Origin: Rhea pennata
Lineage: Eukaryota; Chordata; Aves; Rheiformes; Rheidae
DNA length: 64,000 nt
Assembly: GCF_028389875.1 (NCBI RefSeq)
Contig: NC_084669.1
Span: 7,649,501-7,713,500 of the forward strand
Direction of reading: 5' to 3'
Part shown: positions 38,333-51,748 of the stretch, one piece after another
How positions within the stretch are numbered: position 1 is the first letter of the stretch
How the letters are laid out: each line of letters starts with the position of its first letter
The notes under the pieces: model-generated
What the model was told of the DNA's origin: nothing
Databases searched by the model: none
What the model saw: only the letters and a program-made list of their open reading frames with translations
Position numbers and translations under genes: made by a program

Positions 38333-39953
38333 AGTTATCTTGATTAAAAAGTACATATGTGTTGGTATATTGATTGAGACCTTAAGCTTATGAGCCACCC
38401 ACTTGTTCATGGGAGAATATCTGTAATACAGTGGGTGGAGTGCTACAACTGGTTAGAATGTTTCTATTAAACTTTGAAGAAAATACACCCACTCTCGCAT
38501 TATGATGTTAATCTATTTGTGAACTAGTGGGGGTAAAGCTAGAACTAGTTGATTTTTATGGAGAGCAGGAGTCTACTCTGAATTACCGAAGTCTACTGAA
38601 TATGAGTTCTAACGTACTTCTGTGGCTTTGTTCCTTGTGAAATCGGTAGAAGCTGGAGAGTTATTTTTAAAAAATCTGCAGTGGTAGTAGATTTAATAAA
38701 AAGTATGATTTTTCAAATAAGAGTGAGTGTTACTTTTCCTTTTTTTTTTTTGTCTTTTTGAAGACTGATTTAAGCTGTTTGCATTTTAAGAAGTTTAAAC
38801 AAATGGCTTGCTAGGCTTAAGTAAGCTGATAAGTACTTTTTCAGTATCATTAATGTGATCCTACTTTTTTAGAGTGGGTTGTAGTAATTTAGAGTGTTTG
38901 TGCCAGTAAACTTCATCCTAAGTTACACACAATGTAAGAATAGTCTTTAAACATAAATTATTATCTGGTGTTAATCACAATGTTTTTGAACTTTATGTAT
39001 CTCTTGCAAGTGTAACTTCTAAGAATGAGATAAAAAGGGCTATATTAAAATGATTTTTGTTACGTTTGAGTTTTATTCTGTTGTCTGTCAAACTTTTGCT
39101 TACTCACAAAACTGGAGAGAGAGAGAGAAAAAAAAAGCAGTTATTTCTTCCAGGATATTTTAGATATTAGTCTTCAAATATAGAAGGATTTACAAAAGTA
39201 AACTGATGCTTTACAAAACACAATTCTGCTAGATTTGGATTCATTCTTCTTTGGTAAATGAAATTTGAGGACTTAAAAAGCATACAGAATAACCTTATGC
39301 TAAAGATATACATATTTTCAACTTTTCTTTTGAGATTTAAGATCTCTTTTTACCTTCTTTACTATGATTTAAATGTTCAGTTAGTGTTACATGATGTAAA
39401 TCTGTCACTCAAATCTGTAAACGTGACATTAATTTTATTTTATGGCAGAAAAATAGCACTGGAAGTTTTATAATACAAATGATGAATGTGGTCTTAAACA
39501 GTGCTTTCTGGACCACCCTGACATCCAGCTTCCTTCACAAAACCAGAAGAATTTAAAACTTTTCCTAGAAGTACTTATTATAGGAATGTTCTCACTTTTT
39601 AGCTAAAGCTATATGCAAAATTCTAGCCTCCTTCTGCGTTAAAAAATCAAGCTATAAATCCTTCTGCTTGTGATGATAAAAATAGGAAATGGAATCCTGA
39701 GAGTTTTGAAGTTTGTCCTTCTCTGTATTCAGCCGTTAACAATTATATTTGCACTGTGATTTTGGGTATATTCTTAGCAGATGAAATGAAGAGAAACACA
39801 TACTTCCTTGGATATCTTTGGCCAAATAGCTTCATACTTTTGTTCCTAATGCAACTGAAAGCATTACAGTTAACTACTCACTGGTGGGAGCAGTTAATTT
39901 AGCCAATAGTCTTATTAAACTAAGGTGTAAAAGACTCTTGTCCTCTTCTCTTT

Positions 39954-39972
39954 GGGGGGGAGGGAGGGAGGG
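39954..39972 (+). repeat. G-quadruplex motif in intron 1
   Basis: A run of seven G followed by three GGG runs, each separated by a single A. This is a canonical short-loop G-quadruplex motif on the non-template strand, and hence in the nascent RNA. Confidence 0.8.
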
Positions 39973-40041
39973 ACTTATGGCACACAAAACAATCATCATA
40001 CAGTAGTGAATGCTAATTAATAGTAATATGAGCCAGATTTG

Positions 40042-40075
40042 TTAAAGTAAAACATCGATTAAAGTAAAACATTGA
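40042..40075. repeat. 17-bp tandem duplication, one mismatch
   Basis: TTAAAGTAAAACATCGA is followed directly by the same unit with one C to T change. Confidence 0.85.
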
Positions 40076-41013
40076 ATTATATTTATTTTCACAGAACTTG
40101 AACTGGAAGGAAGAATAGGGTTATAGGGTTATTCAGGAATCTGAAAACACTTGAATGAGGGGAGTGTGTGTGGCTTGTTTTGTTTTGTTTGTAAATGCAG
40201 TTTTGGTACTAGCTTTGGGTGAAATGCTGATGAGACGAGAGAATGTGAGTTTGGTTCTATTGCCATTGCAGTGACTCTGGGAAATATGGCATCAATAAAG
40301 TATAGAAGTTCTTAGCATGAGGAAGACATACTGACTACAGGCAGTGCCTGAAAACATTTTTGTTGTGCTTTGTATATATGGAAATATTATCCTGTTTTAA
40401 GTATAAAATCTTTAATCTTGTATATTAATTGAATAACTTTCATTTAATTACCTTTTAGTAATCTGACCTAGTTTGTGATGTGAAGTAGCATTTAATGATA
40501 ATTTAAAAGCAAACCAGAAAGGCACTATATGCTTCTAGTATGAGGTGCTTTCTAAGGCTCTTGGATTCTTTTGTTTTGCTTGGTTTTTCCAATAGCATGC
40601 TATATCCAAGCAGGATTTTGAGATGTGTAGGTACGGTGTTTGTTTTCTAGTGCAACTACAATATGCCAGTTGCTTCTGTGGAAAAGATGAGGAGTTTACA
40701 AAGATTTGGCAACTACTGTTTAAGAATAAATCCTTCTCCAACAAGATCTGTCTTCCAGTATTTGTTTAGTATCACATAACAGGTCTGGAAGCAAAAAGGA
40801 GGTTTTTGGATATATGGGTTGAGTTGCTTTGTCCATCAAAGATTTGTGACTTGCACATGAACATTGTCTTTTGACCTTGTTGAAAAAGGATATAGCAGCA
40901 TTAGACCTCACTTGAAAGTGGTCTAATAAAGATAAAATGAAAATTTGCCTCCCAGACCTGGGTAACAACTTGTGAATGCTTAATAAGATATTACACTTTC
41001 AAGTAGCTTTTGG

Positions 41014-41045
41014 TAACATTTCTCAACTGTAACATTTCTCAACTG
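41014..41045. repeat. 16-bp perfect tandem duplication
   Basis: TAACATTTCTCAACTG occurs twice head to tail without mismatch. Confidence 0.88.
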
Positions 41046-43595
41046 TTACACTGTCAGTAGTTACTCCCGGATTTCCCAGATTATTGTCGTGCCTTAAGCC
41101 CCTCACCCTTCCCCCCCTTTTTTTTCAGGCTACCCTTAAGTAGCTAATGGATCAACTGCAGACCATTTATTACAATTGTATTCCACTGATTGCGATCCAT
41201 CAATTCCTGTAACTTTGGTTACTGGTTATAGTTAAGAAGGAAGCTGAAAATACTGGATTAGTATTTAAAACAATAGACAACCAAATAGAAAACATTTTTT
41301 TTTTCTTGTTTGGAGTTTGCAACTGAGAGCCTTGAATTCGTAAGAGCAATCTATGAAAACAAAACAGTTTTACCCCAAATCCTGAGCCAACTATTGTGAT
41401 GAGGATCTAGTTCAAGTGAGGACAGAGACTACTGGAGATTAATGGAGATGCTTAGTTTCCTATCAAGGTTTCTTTTACAGTTCCTTGACTAGAGGTTCAC
41501 TTGCAGGGTGTACGATCTTTTATTTCTTTTTTACTCAATGTGGTGAATAAAAAATTCTACCTTTGTAATAATGAGCTTGAGCTAGAAAAGTATAATCTCT
41601 TTACATAGGAAGTGCGTTTTGATATTCCTGTTGTAAATGTTTTCTGAAGCCAGCTTTGTAATTCGATTTGTCTCACAATAGGATTGTTCTTAGGCTGGAA
41701 ATTTAGAGGCAGTACAAAAGTAGGAAATGTGGCCTCTCCTCAGGGAGGAGAACACGCGTTATTGTTCTGTTGCAATCCTGTTTGACTGAACAAAAGACTA
41801 GCAGCGATGGCTCTGCAAGAAAGCAGTTCTCAGAGCTCTCTTAGTTATATGTGACTGTGTTTTTTAAAAGGTGGAGTAGATCATAGGCTTTCTCTACCAT
41901 GAAGAAAAAGGCGGGAAACTTTGTGACACCTGACTGTTGTTACATGCGTTTATTACAGCTTGCTTGTATGCGGTTTTGCAGTGCAACCTGTGTTACATAA
42001 GGTAATAGTCTTTCCCTGTATTCATTCACCAATTTCCAGTAGGAAATAGTCTTTCTAGTCACTTTCTCATAATAAATTTGATTGGGTTATCTCTAAACAA
42101 TCTGTCAGCAGTTCACTTAAATAATATGTAAGTAAAATCTCCTTAAAATAACAGTTTGCTTGATGATTATATTTAATTTTGGAAATTTACGAACTCAATA
42201 AATTATCTTATATAGATGATAGTTGCTAGCTTAAAAAAAAAGGTGGAATGCCACCAAGCAGTATTTATCCCAAATTAAATGCATTTTTTTGCATATTTGT
42301 ATGTTACTAATACCAGTGGAAATATGCAGTCTGTTAGATTGTTTTTTTTTTGTCAGAGATTTTACAAATTGGTTTCATCATTAGGAGTGTGAGTGTAAGC
42401 CTTTGTTGTAACTTAGAAATTTTGTGAGAACTTTTCAATCCTTTATTTTTAGTAAATTTAATTAGCCTGTAAATCCTATGCAACCCGAAGTCCGTATAAT
42501 CTCATGTATTTTGCATATTTTTATAGACAACTGTGTTAGCATTTTAGAGTATTTTTTCTGTAATTCATTGTTGCATTAGTTTAAGAAAATAAAACTCTCT
42601 ATTTTCAAAATTGAAATTATAGCTACCATTCTGTCTTAATCTAGCAGAAAATGAGGCTTGTGCTGAGCATTATTTTATCAGATTTTGCTGTAGCAAAAGA
42701 TTTCTATATGTAATGTGCTGAAAATAGTCTAAAATTATTTCTGAAATATCTTTGTTTTGCGTATGTAATTTTTTATGTCTGCATTTTTACTGGAATGTCT
42801 TAGTAACTTTCTTTTTTATTCTTCCTTATTTTTAATAATGAAAATAGATTTGTCTTTGAGTTTTTTTTTTTTTTTTGTTTGTTTGTTTTTTGTTTCTTAA
42901 AAAGCCTGCAGGCTGTTTATGGTAGGTATAAGGGAACCCTCTTATCAGTACCAAACTCTTTAAGCCTTACATTTATAGAAATTCATATGGGTTATAGTAA
43001 TCTATTGGATCCTCTTTCTTTTTTTGTCCTTCCCTTCTCTCTCTCTCCCTCCCTGAAATCTTGTTTCAATAGTTGCAATAGTGAGCATCCTAGTGGTGGT
43101 CATTAGTTTGAGGTTTCCCAAGGGAAAATTATTTTTTGGAAGAGGATAATTTGGGAGAAGACTCAGACAATTACTGGTGCTAACTAAAACATATTTGCAT
43201 TGTTATCTCTTTTAGAAAGTGCATTTCTACTGTGCTGAAATAAAAAAAAAAATCCTACATATGTTTACACATTCAAAACTTATTGCCTGTACTGGAATGC
43301 ATGATCATTTTTAGCTTAACAAAACCTGAGCTGAATCAATGTTTCAAAGAGGGAAAAATTCCTCCTAAAAAGTAGAATTCTGTTGCTTGTGCTTGAAGTG
43401 AGAAGTTCTATGGAGAAGTTGGTGGTGTGGCTTAGTAAGATTTAGAGGAGTGGTGACCTTCACCTAAGCCTCCACAGGACCTTAAGTGGCACTATTTCTT
43501 AGGAGTGTGTAGAGTGAAAATTGTGGGTTTTCCTTGCTGCTATTTTCCCCACTGTTGTCATTATTATATTTCTCATTGTTAAAGTAGTAGTAAAG

Positions 43596-43677
43596 TAGGC
43601 TTATGAGTAAAATGTTAAACCAGATTGTATACAATAAACAATATTTTGACTTTGTTTATGGTATACTCATAAGCCTA
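43596..43677. repeat. 82-bp element with 14-bp terminal inverted repeats
   Basis: TAGGCTTATGAGTA (43596-43609) is the exact reverse complement of 43664-43677. A second inverted pair (43627-43639 with 43654-43666, one mismatch) lies inside and overlaps the right terminus by three bases, so the two hairpins are alternatives. It may be a small MITE remnant or simply a hairpin. Confidence 0.6.
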
Positions 43678-43858
43678 AAACATGGTCAGTATGATTTAAT
43701 CATTTCTTATAGAGAATCAAAAAATAATATTGAGTAAAATACATAAAATTGAATATTTTTGCTTGACCAGTTTCAAAACAGTTTTCTCCTTGAAGAGTTA
43801 ATGAGAGAGAAACTTAGAACAAAATTAAAGTTAGAAATTGAATTAGATTTCAGTAAAA

Positions 43859-43868
43859 GGGGGGGGGG
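43859..43868 (+). repeat. Poly(G)10 run
   Basis: Ten consecutive G on the sense strand of intron 1, flanked by A-rich DNA. Confidence 0.85.
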
Positions 43869-45256
43869 AAAGTGTGTTAAGATGCATCTGTTCACAAACA
43901 GAACAAGAGAAATGTCTTTCTCGTGGCTTTGTACCAAGTAAACAAGGCTGGTGCACTGAGCTAGTATGAAAACTGAGTGTCTTGAATCAGAGCATCAGAC
44001 TCCTGAAGAGTGTGTTGACAGTTAAAGGGCACTTGATTATTTATTTGAATTTCTGAAACCCTTCAGTTCAGATCCGTGTGACTGTTTCCTGAACATACTG
44101 TGATCTCTGAATGTGACATTCAGATGCTTATGATGGTTAAGCAAACGGTATTTATGAAAGATTTCTTTCTTATGAAATGGCAAATACATCCTGCAGGCAG
44201 TAGTGTTCATATTCTGTGATTAGTAAGTCTTCTAAGCAAAAATAATCACTGGAAAACTGTTGGTGACAAAGAATGGAAAGCAAGGCACAGGCAAGATGAT
44301 GGAAATGAGCACTAAATAAAAATGGAAAGAAGTAATAATACAGAAATGTTTTCCTAATTGCTTTATATAGATACTAGTGCAGATTCCATAATGTTTTTCT
44401 AATTACAGGGCTGTACCCATTGCTATTAGCACTGCATGTGCAGCATGTGTGTTGGTCTTTATCATGTGATGTGGCAGCAGCTGTGCAGCCTTTCCCTCTC
44501 CTTCCTTCCCTTAGATCATGGCTGTGTCCAACACTGAAATAGTATGGCTTAAGAATGAAAATTGTGTTTATAAGTCAATATACTGTAATCAAAATGAATT
44601 AATAATATGGTAAGATAATATGTGTAGAATACTTAGTATCAAGAACATTAATTGCTTTTCTTAAGAATAATATGCTACAATGTGTGAAATAAGGCTCAAG
44701 GAGAAGAAGTGAAGATACAGGGTATGCAAAAAATAACAAGCCTGACTGAAAAGAGCACTTGCGTGTATTTCAAATGATGACAGAAGTATTAATATATGTA
44801 ACAATATAGTGCCCTGCTTATTAGGATGCATCAGTCCTTCAAATACAGCAATGTCTTAACAGTTGTGTCAAAACACACTGATATAATGTGCAGGTGAACT
44901 TAAAATTCAAAGATTTGTTAAGATGTTTACTGTGAAAGGACTCTTGTGTTAAATTGTGTGTTTGCAACCATAAAAATATTCTGTGAATTCATCAGCTTCC
45001 CTTTTTCTCAAAATCATCTGCACTAGTAAATATAGTACTCAGATAATCCATTCCAATAAAGTAGTCATGTTTACATATTTTCCAGTCTTCTGCAAGGAGC
45101 AGATTTAGCTTCTGCTTGCTGCTTTTGATGAGTAATAGCAGTTTTTCTCTTTAGAAATCTTGAATAAAATTTGATTTATTAGCTTTTTTATAAATTCTGT
45201 GCATTAGTCTTGTTTATGTATTTTGAGTTACGATAAGTTTACTCTCTATTTTTCAG

Positions 45257-45379
45257 GTTCAAGCCATTTTTTCCATTTCAAGTACTGTCACCCAATGACT
45301 ATGAAGATCGAGACCTCTGTATACAAGATTTTCCGTTGACAGAAGGTCGACTAAAAGTCACACTGATTGAATGTACAAG
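45257..45379 (+). CDS. PDZD8: PDZD8 coding exon 2: end of SMP and start of C2-like region
   Basis: A 123-base exon (a multiple of three) between acceptor TTTTTCAG and donor AG|GTATAT, both in phase 2. It completes Arg287 from exon 1 and encodes residues 288-327 plus two bases of codon 328. The protein reads FKPFFPFQVL at the start and LTEGRLKVTLIECTR at the end. The first block continues the NYKIR end of exon 1 as in the mammalian protein. The second block is the highly conserved opening of the C2-like strand segment between the SMP and PDZ domains. The middle (SPNDYEDRDLCIQDFP) differs more from what I recall of the human protein, as expected for a loop. Because both flanks have the same phase, skipping this exon would keep frame and delete 41 residues. 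Confidence 0.96.
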
Positions 45380-47968
45380 GTATATTTTGTGGTCTTCTGC
45401 TTATTCTTCTGTTTATTCTTATGATTACGTGTGTTTTCTTAAATTCATAATAACTATAGCTGCAAGCCTGTTCTGATTCAAGAAAGTAATAGCTTTGGTG
45501 TTGTGACTAAATATACCAACATAGTTTGAGTGCTACATACCAAAAAACCAAAGTTTATTTCCAGATGATGTTGTGCTGCTCACGTTAAGTGGACCACAGC
45601 AGTGATTTTTCTGTACTAAAACTGCTGCTTAGTTGTGTTCCTTGTCTGTTTTCTGTGAATGGTCCAATAAAAACAAGTGATTCGGTACATTCCTTCACTA
45701 CTATTACCAGTGTTTCTTCTTCATTTGTACTGAATATAGGGTGTTCGTGATCTGTATTGAGGCAGTCCCCAATTTCACTCCAGCATCTTTATCGTAATGG
45801 GGTCCAAAATAACCACCTGCAGTTTTGTGCAATTATTTTTGTTTTGGAAAGTCACTTTTAAATACTATTCTTCTCCTAAATCTGAAATACTGTACAGCAT
45901 CTCTCACACATCACTGATATTTTGTTTCTTTCCAGGATATTTTGAAAGTGAAATTACTCTGATATCAGCAGTTGACCTCTCAGTATTTTCAGCTTTCAGA
46001 GATGGTTATTAGATTGCTCAGAGAGGATGCAATTGCTGTTTTGTCAGGCCTTTTAAACTTTATACCTGACTTAATCCAGCCATTTTATGCATCTTGAAAT
46101 TTCTGGACATGACTTTTAAGATTGGTTCCTTGATCCTATAGTAATTCCTCAGATCCTGCAGATGTCCCATTGTTTTTTTACCCTAAGCAACTGCTGTGCA
46201 TAGAATCTCCCTATTAGGTGAATATTTTTGCTTGCTTTTGTACCTGAGAGCATTTATGGGATAAAAGCTGAAAGGCACACAGAGGATTTGGTAATAGTAG
46301 AAGAAATATATAGTGTACATGAAAGTAACAGTCTCAGAATTTTTTCCCCTTTTCATCCCTGTCGTATTTGAGCTAGTATGAAGGTTATTTGGGGTCATTC
46401 TCAACTGGGTGTTTCCAGCAGTGTATGTTGAAATATAGAGCTTTTTCCACTCATGTCTTTCATAGAGACTTTTGTGCTATTACTGTGCTGTCTCAGTACA
46501 GAACTCTTACAGTTCCTTGGACTTCTCCTCAAGTCTTAAAAGCAAGCATGGTACCCTGGTGCTTTGCTTTTTCTCTCAAGCTAGTTCTGTAGATAAAGAT
46601 GCTTCAAGGTCATGGGATCCTCAGAGCATCATCTATCTTTGGGTGCATACCTTGGGGAGCCTATAGTATAGTTTACATTTGAAAGAATTCAAGCAGCATG
46701 TTTATAACTTCCTAATGAGAACCAGTAAACTATATAGGTTATCTGAAAGTTTTTTTTCTTCTGGGAGATCTTTTCAATTCTGTAAATAAAAGATCACTTT
46801 GACTTTATGTTTTTTTCCACCTTTTCTTAAGATCCTGGGAGGGTTTTATATTCTGTGATTTCTATGGGCAATTTGGAGTAGGATTTTTGATACTATCTTT
46901 GGATTCCATCTAATCGTATAACAGTATTCTGTTATTTCTTCTGCATTCAAATTCCTAAATGAAATTAACATTGTCATAGTGGAAGTGTATAGAACTTGCT
47001 TTTTAAAGTATATTTTTACCACATATCTCCACATTTGGAAAGCTAAGCACTTTTTGATCATAAGTAATGTTTCTTGTTTAAATATTTAAGAGTATCAAGA
47101 TGAACAGAGAGAAAATTCATGTGTTTTTTCTATAACAACTTTTGTTTCTATATCAATTCAGGGGCTGTGTAACTTTCACAAATAAGATATTTTGAATGAA
47201 AGCTTAAAGGTTGTCCTTTTCAAAAGTATATAGAAAGATTTTTAAAAAATGGAAAAAAAAAAAAAAAAAAAAAAAGGAAAGATGGCCCTTTTTAAAAGGA
47301 GGAGAGATTTGTCTGAATTTTCAGTCCAAAATATGTATCTACCTTTAGCTATTGTAACATGTGCTGTTTACAACTTCAATGCTATTCTGTGTCCTAGAGC
47401 TGGTTGTTTTTTTCTTTCACAGTGCTTACATGAACCAGAAGAGCTTTATTGCCTTTTGTAATAGGGTATCATGCATGAAAAACCAGTCTGATTTGCGCTG
47501 AATATCATGAGAAGTTTCATATATAGGAGAATCTCAGTGTAATGAAATAGAAACATAAACAGCTGTAGAACTTTGACTCTGATCTTTCAGTAACTCCCTT
47601 GAACCAAGAAAAACTGTCATCGGTTGTGAAGTTTAAGTTGAGAGTGGATTGCTTGAGGTTATTGCTGTTTAAAAAATAAAAAAAATAAAACAAGCAAGTT
47701 CTCCCTTTTATGGAAAAATTGTTGATTGCTTAAACCAACTCAAAATTTTGAATGGCAGTTTATATATAGAGTTCTTCCACTAGAGGGTGGTGGTGTCTTT
47801 CTTTTTGTGTAAGGTTGTGCTTGTAGAATCTTACATACATATCCTAATGTGTGTGTGTGTACATTCTGAACATAGTAATAGAGTCTGTAAATGAAGAAGG
47901 GTGAGTTTGAAATATTTAGGATTTATGGAATGGAATTAGAAATCTTACTCTAGTCTTTTTTATTTCAG
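45380..47968 (+). other. PDZD8: PDZD8 intron 2
   Basis: A phase-2 intron of about 2.6 kb (GTATAT to TTTATTTCAG). It contains a 23-nt A run (47253-47275) and no recognised gene or mobile element. A good-looking acceptor, TTTGTTTCTTTCCAG, ends at 45935 but has no clear donor downstream. Confidence 0.93.
47253..47275. repeat. Poly(A)23 tract
   Basis: Twenty-three consecutive A on the sense strand of intron 2, the only long A run seen inside the gene. Confidence 0.85.
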
Positions 47969-48071
47969 ATTACTTATATTTGGATCCTATGAAAGAGAAA
48001 CAAATGTTCACTGCACAATGGAGCTGAGCAGTAATGTTTGGGAAGAAAAATCAAGGAGTTCTATTAAAACG
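47969..48071 (+). CDS. PDZD8: PDZD8 coding exon 3: C2-like segment before the PDZ domain
   Basis: A 103-base exon between acceptor TTTATTTCAG and donor ACG|GTAAAA. It completes Arg328 and encodes residues 329-362, ending in phase 0. The translation LLIFGSYERETNVHCTMELS, then SNVWEEKSRSSIKT, matches the conserved PDZD8 segment that runs directly into the PDZ domain in mammals. The next expected residues, of the VELIKGN type, are not encoded after the donor, which confirms the exon end. If intron 3 is retained, the frame adds 42 unrelated residues and stops at 48200. The remaining two thirds of the protein (PDZ, C1 zinc finger, coiled coil) lie beyond the window. Confidence 0.96.
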
Positions 48072-50387
48072 GTAAAATCTTGGCATTTTGCAGTATGTCT
48101 CATGTTCTTAGTACATTGTCTAGAAAGAATGTATGTTTTGGACAATCAATGGATAGTTCAGCAAAAAAAAAAGTCCCCCCTTTTTTTATTTACTTTTTAA
48201 TCCAAAGTTTTACTGTCAAATTGATTTGTATGGATAACAGCATGTACAATTATCATAACTGTGCTTGAAAATATTCCCAGTCTGAATATATAAATTATCA
48301 ACTGCCCATCTGCATTAAAATAAGTAGTATAAAATATACATTTAATCATTTAGTTATTGTGGGAGGAAAAAGAAATGTTTAGAATTTAGTGAATAGGATT
48401 CATTTGTCTTTCACTGTGCAATGCATTCCATTCTGATATGGGTGTTGAAGACGTGTGATCAGAGTAACTCATTTGATTACTTCCCTTTCTCCTGTGTGTT
48501 TTGAGGAAATACAGAGGAAATTTCCTTAGACTTCTAAATTTTTTTGGAGCATGTAAAACTTACCCTGTCTGCTGAAGAAAAATAACTTTGTATGTGTCTG
48601 CAAATACAGAAAGTAGGAGTGTTACTGGTATTGTAAGTTAATCTGTTACTAATTATCATACTTGACAACATGCAATTTAGCAGCATACAGCCTACAAATT
48701 GCATTTCTGTCTCCTTTTGTGTAGGAAGATGAGTTTTTTTTTCTTTTTTTCTACAAGAGGTGCGGTATGTGAAGGAGCCTTTAAATTTCACATTAGTGAT
48801 ACCATGGTAGTCATCAGACTGAATCCGGCTTATGCTGAGCAAAAAGTAAAAATCCCACGTAAAAAATAGTGAAATTTTATAAATATTTTAGCAAATCATT
48901 TTATGCAAAGAACTCAGTAGAATAAAATTGTTTTGTATTCTGCATGTTATCCTGTGCTATCTGATTGCCTTTAGCTTTAAGCCCTATGCCTTTTGTTGTA
49001 TTTCCTGCACAATGGAACACAAACTAAAGTTTCATTGGGAGATCAGAGTAGTTTTCCCATTAGAATGACAATATGGAATTTCAGCATCCTGTTCAGTTTA
49101 TGCGATTAGTAACTTCAGTTTTTCATTGTTTTTAAAACTCCTTTTTACAGATGCTGTGATATTTGTTTTCAATTTACTGTATACTATCTTTTGTCTAAAA
49201 GGCTTTGTGACTGAGCAACAAAGAACTGCCTATTCTTGTTTTCCTAGCTGTTGTACTTAGTCAGTTCAAATACTTGAAGGGATCATCTAGATTCATCCCT
49301 TTTCTCTTAAAAATAGAGAATACTCCGTTGCAATTAAGTTCTTGAGGGCATAATAGGAGATGCAGGAAGGAAGTAAGCAAAACATCTTTATCGAGTGCAG
49401 GTTGAGAAACTTCTGAGAAGAGCTTGCCTAGAGCTCAGTTCCACAGCCAAACTTCATCACAGAAAGCTATGGCAGTTCAGGACTATATTTGTTAGTTGCC
49501 TCTGTCTCAACATCCTCTCTGCCCATTCCTAACATTATTACTGATGTTCATGTGGTTGTGAGTTAGCCATGTCAGCTTCCTGAATTGCTTTCCTGCATGA
49601 TAGCTCCAGAATCAGAGGAAAGAAGGAAGTAGAAATGTGTGGGGAAAGAAGAGTGGGATTGTAGCACATCTTAAGCTAGTTTAAGTTGCTAATGCATTGT
49701 ACAATCAGAGGTATTAGAAAGAAAAGGAGTTCTCAGTGGTCCTAAAAGGAATCATAGAGTCCACTTAACCCTAGAAGTTGCTAAAAGTTACTGTACTTCA
49801 TTGAAGTAATAGGTCTGGGGAGGAAAAAAAAAACAAAAGCTTTTTGTTTAATATCTCATGCATTGCTTCTAAATTTTGTTTAACTTTTTCTTTTAATTTA
49901 TTTTAATCTGTCTTATAACTAATAAAAGATATTGCATGCTCACATAGGGATGAGATAGGAGTAATTCAGTCTTAACAGTCTGACTAGTTTATAGTCCTAA
50001 CCTATTCCTAATTATACATACTTAAAAATTCTGCTCATACTTACCCAACTGAATCACCTCTTAGTTGGGATAGGTTTCTATGAAGTTATGCGTGATTTTT
50101 GTAGGGGTGACACCCTAGCAATTAAGCTGGCAGTACTCATGTTTAACGTTATGCTCTGTGGACAAATTAATTTCTCTTTACTGGTAGTAAAAATTATCTA
50201 AAAATACTGAAATATGTTCTTTTTCTTTGCTCTTGTTGTAAGAGCATAACAGCATTCTGTAAGCAGTGTGGTGCCAGTATGATTGTGACAGCAGATGGCA
50301 GCAGGACTAAACTAATGATAGGTGGAAAGGAATTACTCCTATTTAAAACTACAGGAAAGTACTTTGAGTAAGACTCTCAAGAATGTC

Positions 50388-50412
50388 TTTTTTTTTTTTT
50401 TTTTTTTTTTTT
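50388..50412. repeat. Poly(T)25 tract
   Basis: Twenty-five consecutive T on the sense strand of intron 3. Confidence 0.85.
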
Positions 50413-51730
50413 GAACATCTAAAATGGAATGACAAGGTTTCAAAATTTCTGAAGCTTTTGGAAATTTGGCCTGTACTGTACAGAAATGTCCAGTTATTCA
50501 TTAAAAATTGTTCAAACGTTGCCAGAGAGCAGGGCCTCCTTGATCTGAGTTGCTGAATCTCTAGACTAGTGACCTGCTATCAGTGTCAAGAACTTGCTGT
50601 GCTCAACAGCCTTGAATGTTGGGTGGCTAAACAGGTGGCCTGACTTTAAGAACCTGCATTTGAAAATCCTGACATAGTAGCATAAGGAAACAGGAAAGCC
50701 AGGAACTTGCAAAACTGCTTTGCTTCTCAATTTGTATTCAACAGATGTAGTGAAATCACAGAAGTTTCTCTTCCTTAGGAAATAAGGTTAAATGTGCAAG
50801 TTAATTTATAAACTATCAGGAGATCTTGCTGAGTGGCAAGAGTCTTACCAAGCCCCTCAACAAAATAGGAAGTGTTGATAGCACACTTATCGTTGGAACT
50901 TACTTATTTTCCTGAGAAATTATAACTGTATGAAGAGTTAAATAGGCAGTTATGAAGAAAAACCACAGTGATTTTCCAGACAAACTTACTTATCATTAAT
51001 CTTTTCCATGATTTATAGCTATAGTGCAATGTTAATCACAAGGTAGCTGATCCCATTACTTAATATCTTTCTAATATTAAATCCTTCACTTAATGCTGAT
51101 GTGTGCAATGATTGATCTTAAGTTGTTTCTGAATTTATCTTTCATTCTAAGGAGAAGTGATGGACTAAATTGAAGTGAAAAGTAAATATGTTCTGTTTTA
51201 AAAGTATATAAAAGCATCATATTGACATGAAAATACATCGTCTGATTTGGACTATGTTCCATGGTGTTTCTGAGGAAAATTCTGGGAGCTTTGTGTACTT
51301 ACTGGCATTTCACTCTTTTTATTATGTTAGCAGCAGTGATAAGAGATTAGACAGGTTTAATACTTCATAATGAATGTTGGTGAGGTTTTGATCTGATCCC
51401 ATTATTTATGGAACATTCGTAGATGCCACAATTGGATTTGAAAAACAGATTGTTTGTTCGAACATATCCAGAACATTATTGAAGTGTCTGTTACAATACA
51501 AAGGTGTTTCATGCCTGTAAGCTGTTTATCAAATCAATTTGAGACACCAGTAAGACTTCAGAGAGATGATTTGGCACATTCCTCTGTAAAATATGTAAAC
51601 AATGTTAAATAACTTAGTTGTATGTGCTGGAATTTGATGTTAATCACTGCATTGCTATGTAAAACTTAATTATATGTGAATAGGATGTAGTAATTAGACT
51701 GCTAGACAGCACTGAATTGCTTGGATTGCC

Positions 51731-51748
51731 TTTTTTTTTTTTTTTTTT
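51731..51748. repeat. Poly(T)18 tract followed by AACAG
   Basis: Eighteen T followed by AACAG, a splice-acceptor look-alike. The sequence after it does not encode the expected PDZ segment. Confidence 0.8.

Larger units (their letters stand above)
25977..45256 (+). other. PDZD8: PDZD8 intron 1
   Basis: A phase-2 intron of about 19.3 kb, bounded by GTGAGA at the start and a TTTTTCAG acceptor at the end. It is AT-rich and has no recognised nested gene or intact mobile element. It carries long T tracts on the sense strand (30623-30638, 34949-34975, 36913-36952, 37977-38010, 38307-38332, 42861-42876), a G-quadruplex motif (39954-39972), a run of 10 G (43859-43868), a strong RNA hairpin (27015-27065) and an 82-bp element with inverted termini (43596-43677). 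Open frames within it are short and unsupported. Confidence 0.93.

Noticed and set aside
45921-46011. Possible extra exon in PDZD8 intron 2 after acceptor TTTGTTTCTTTCCAG (ends 45935)
   Set aside because: Good acceptor but no convincing donor downstream, and the known protein continues directly from exon 2 to exon 3.
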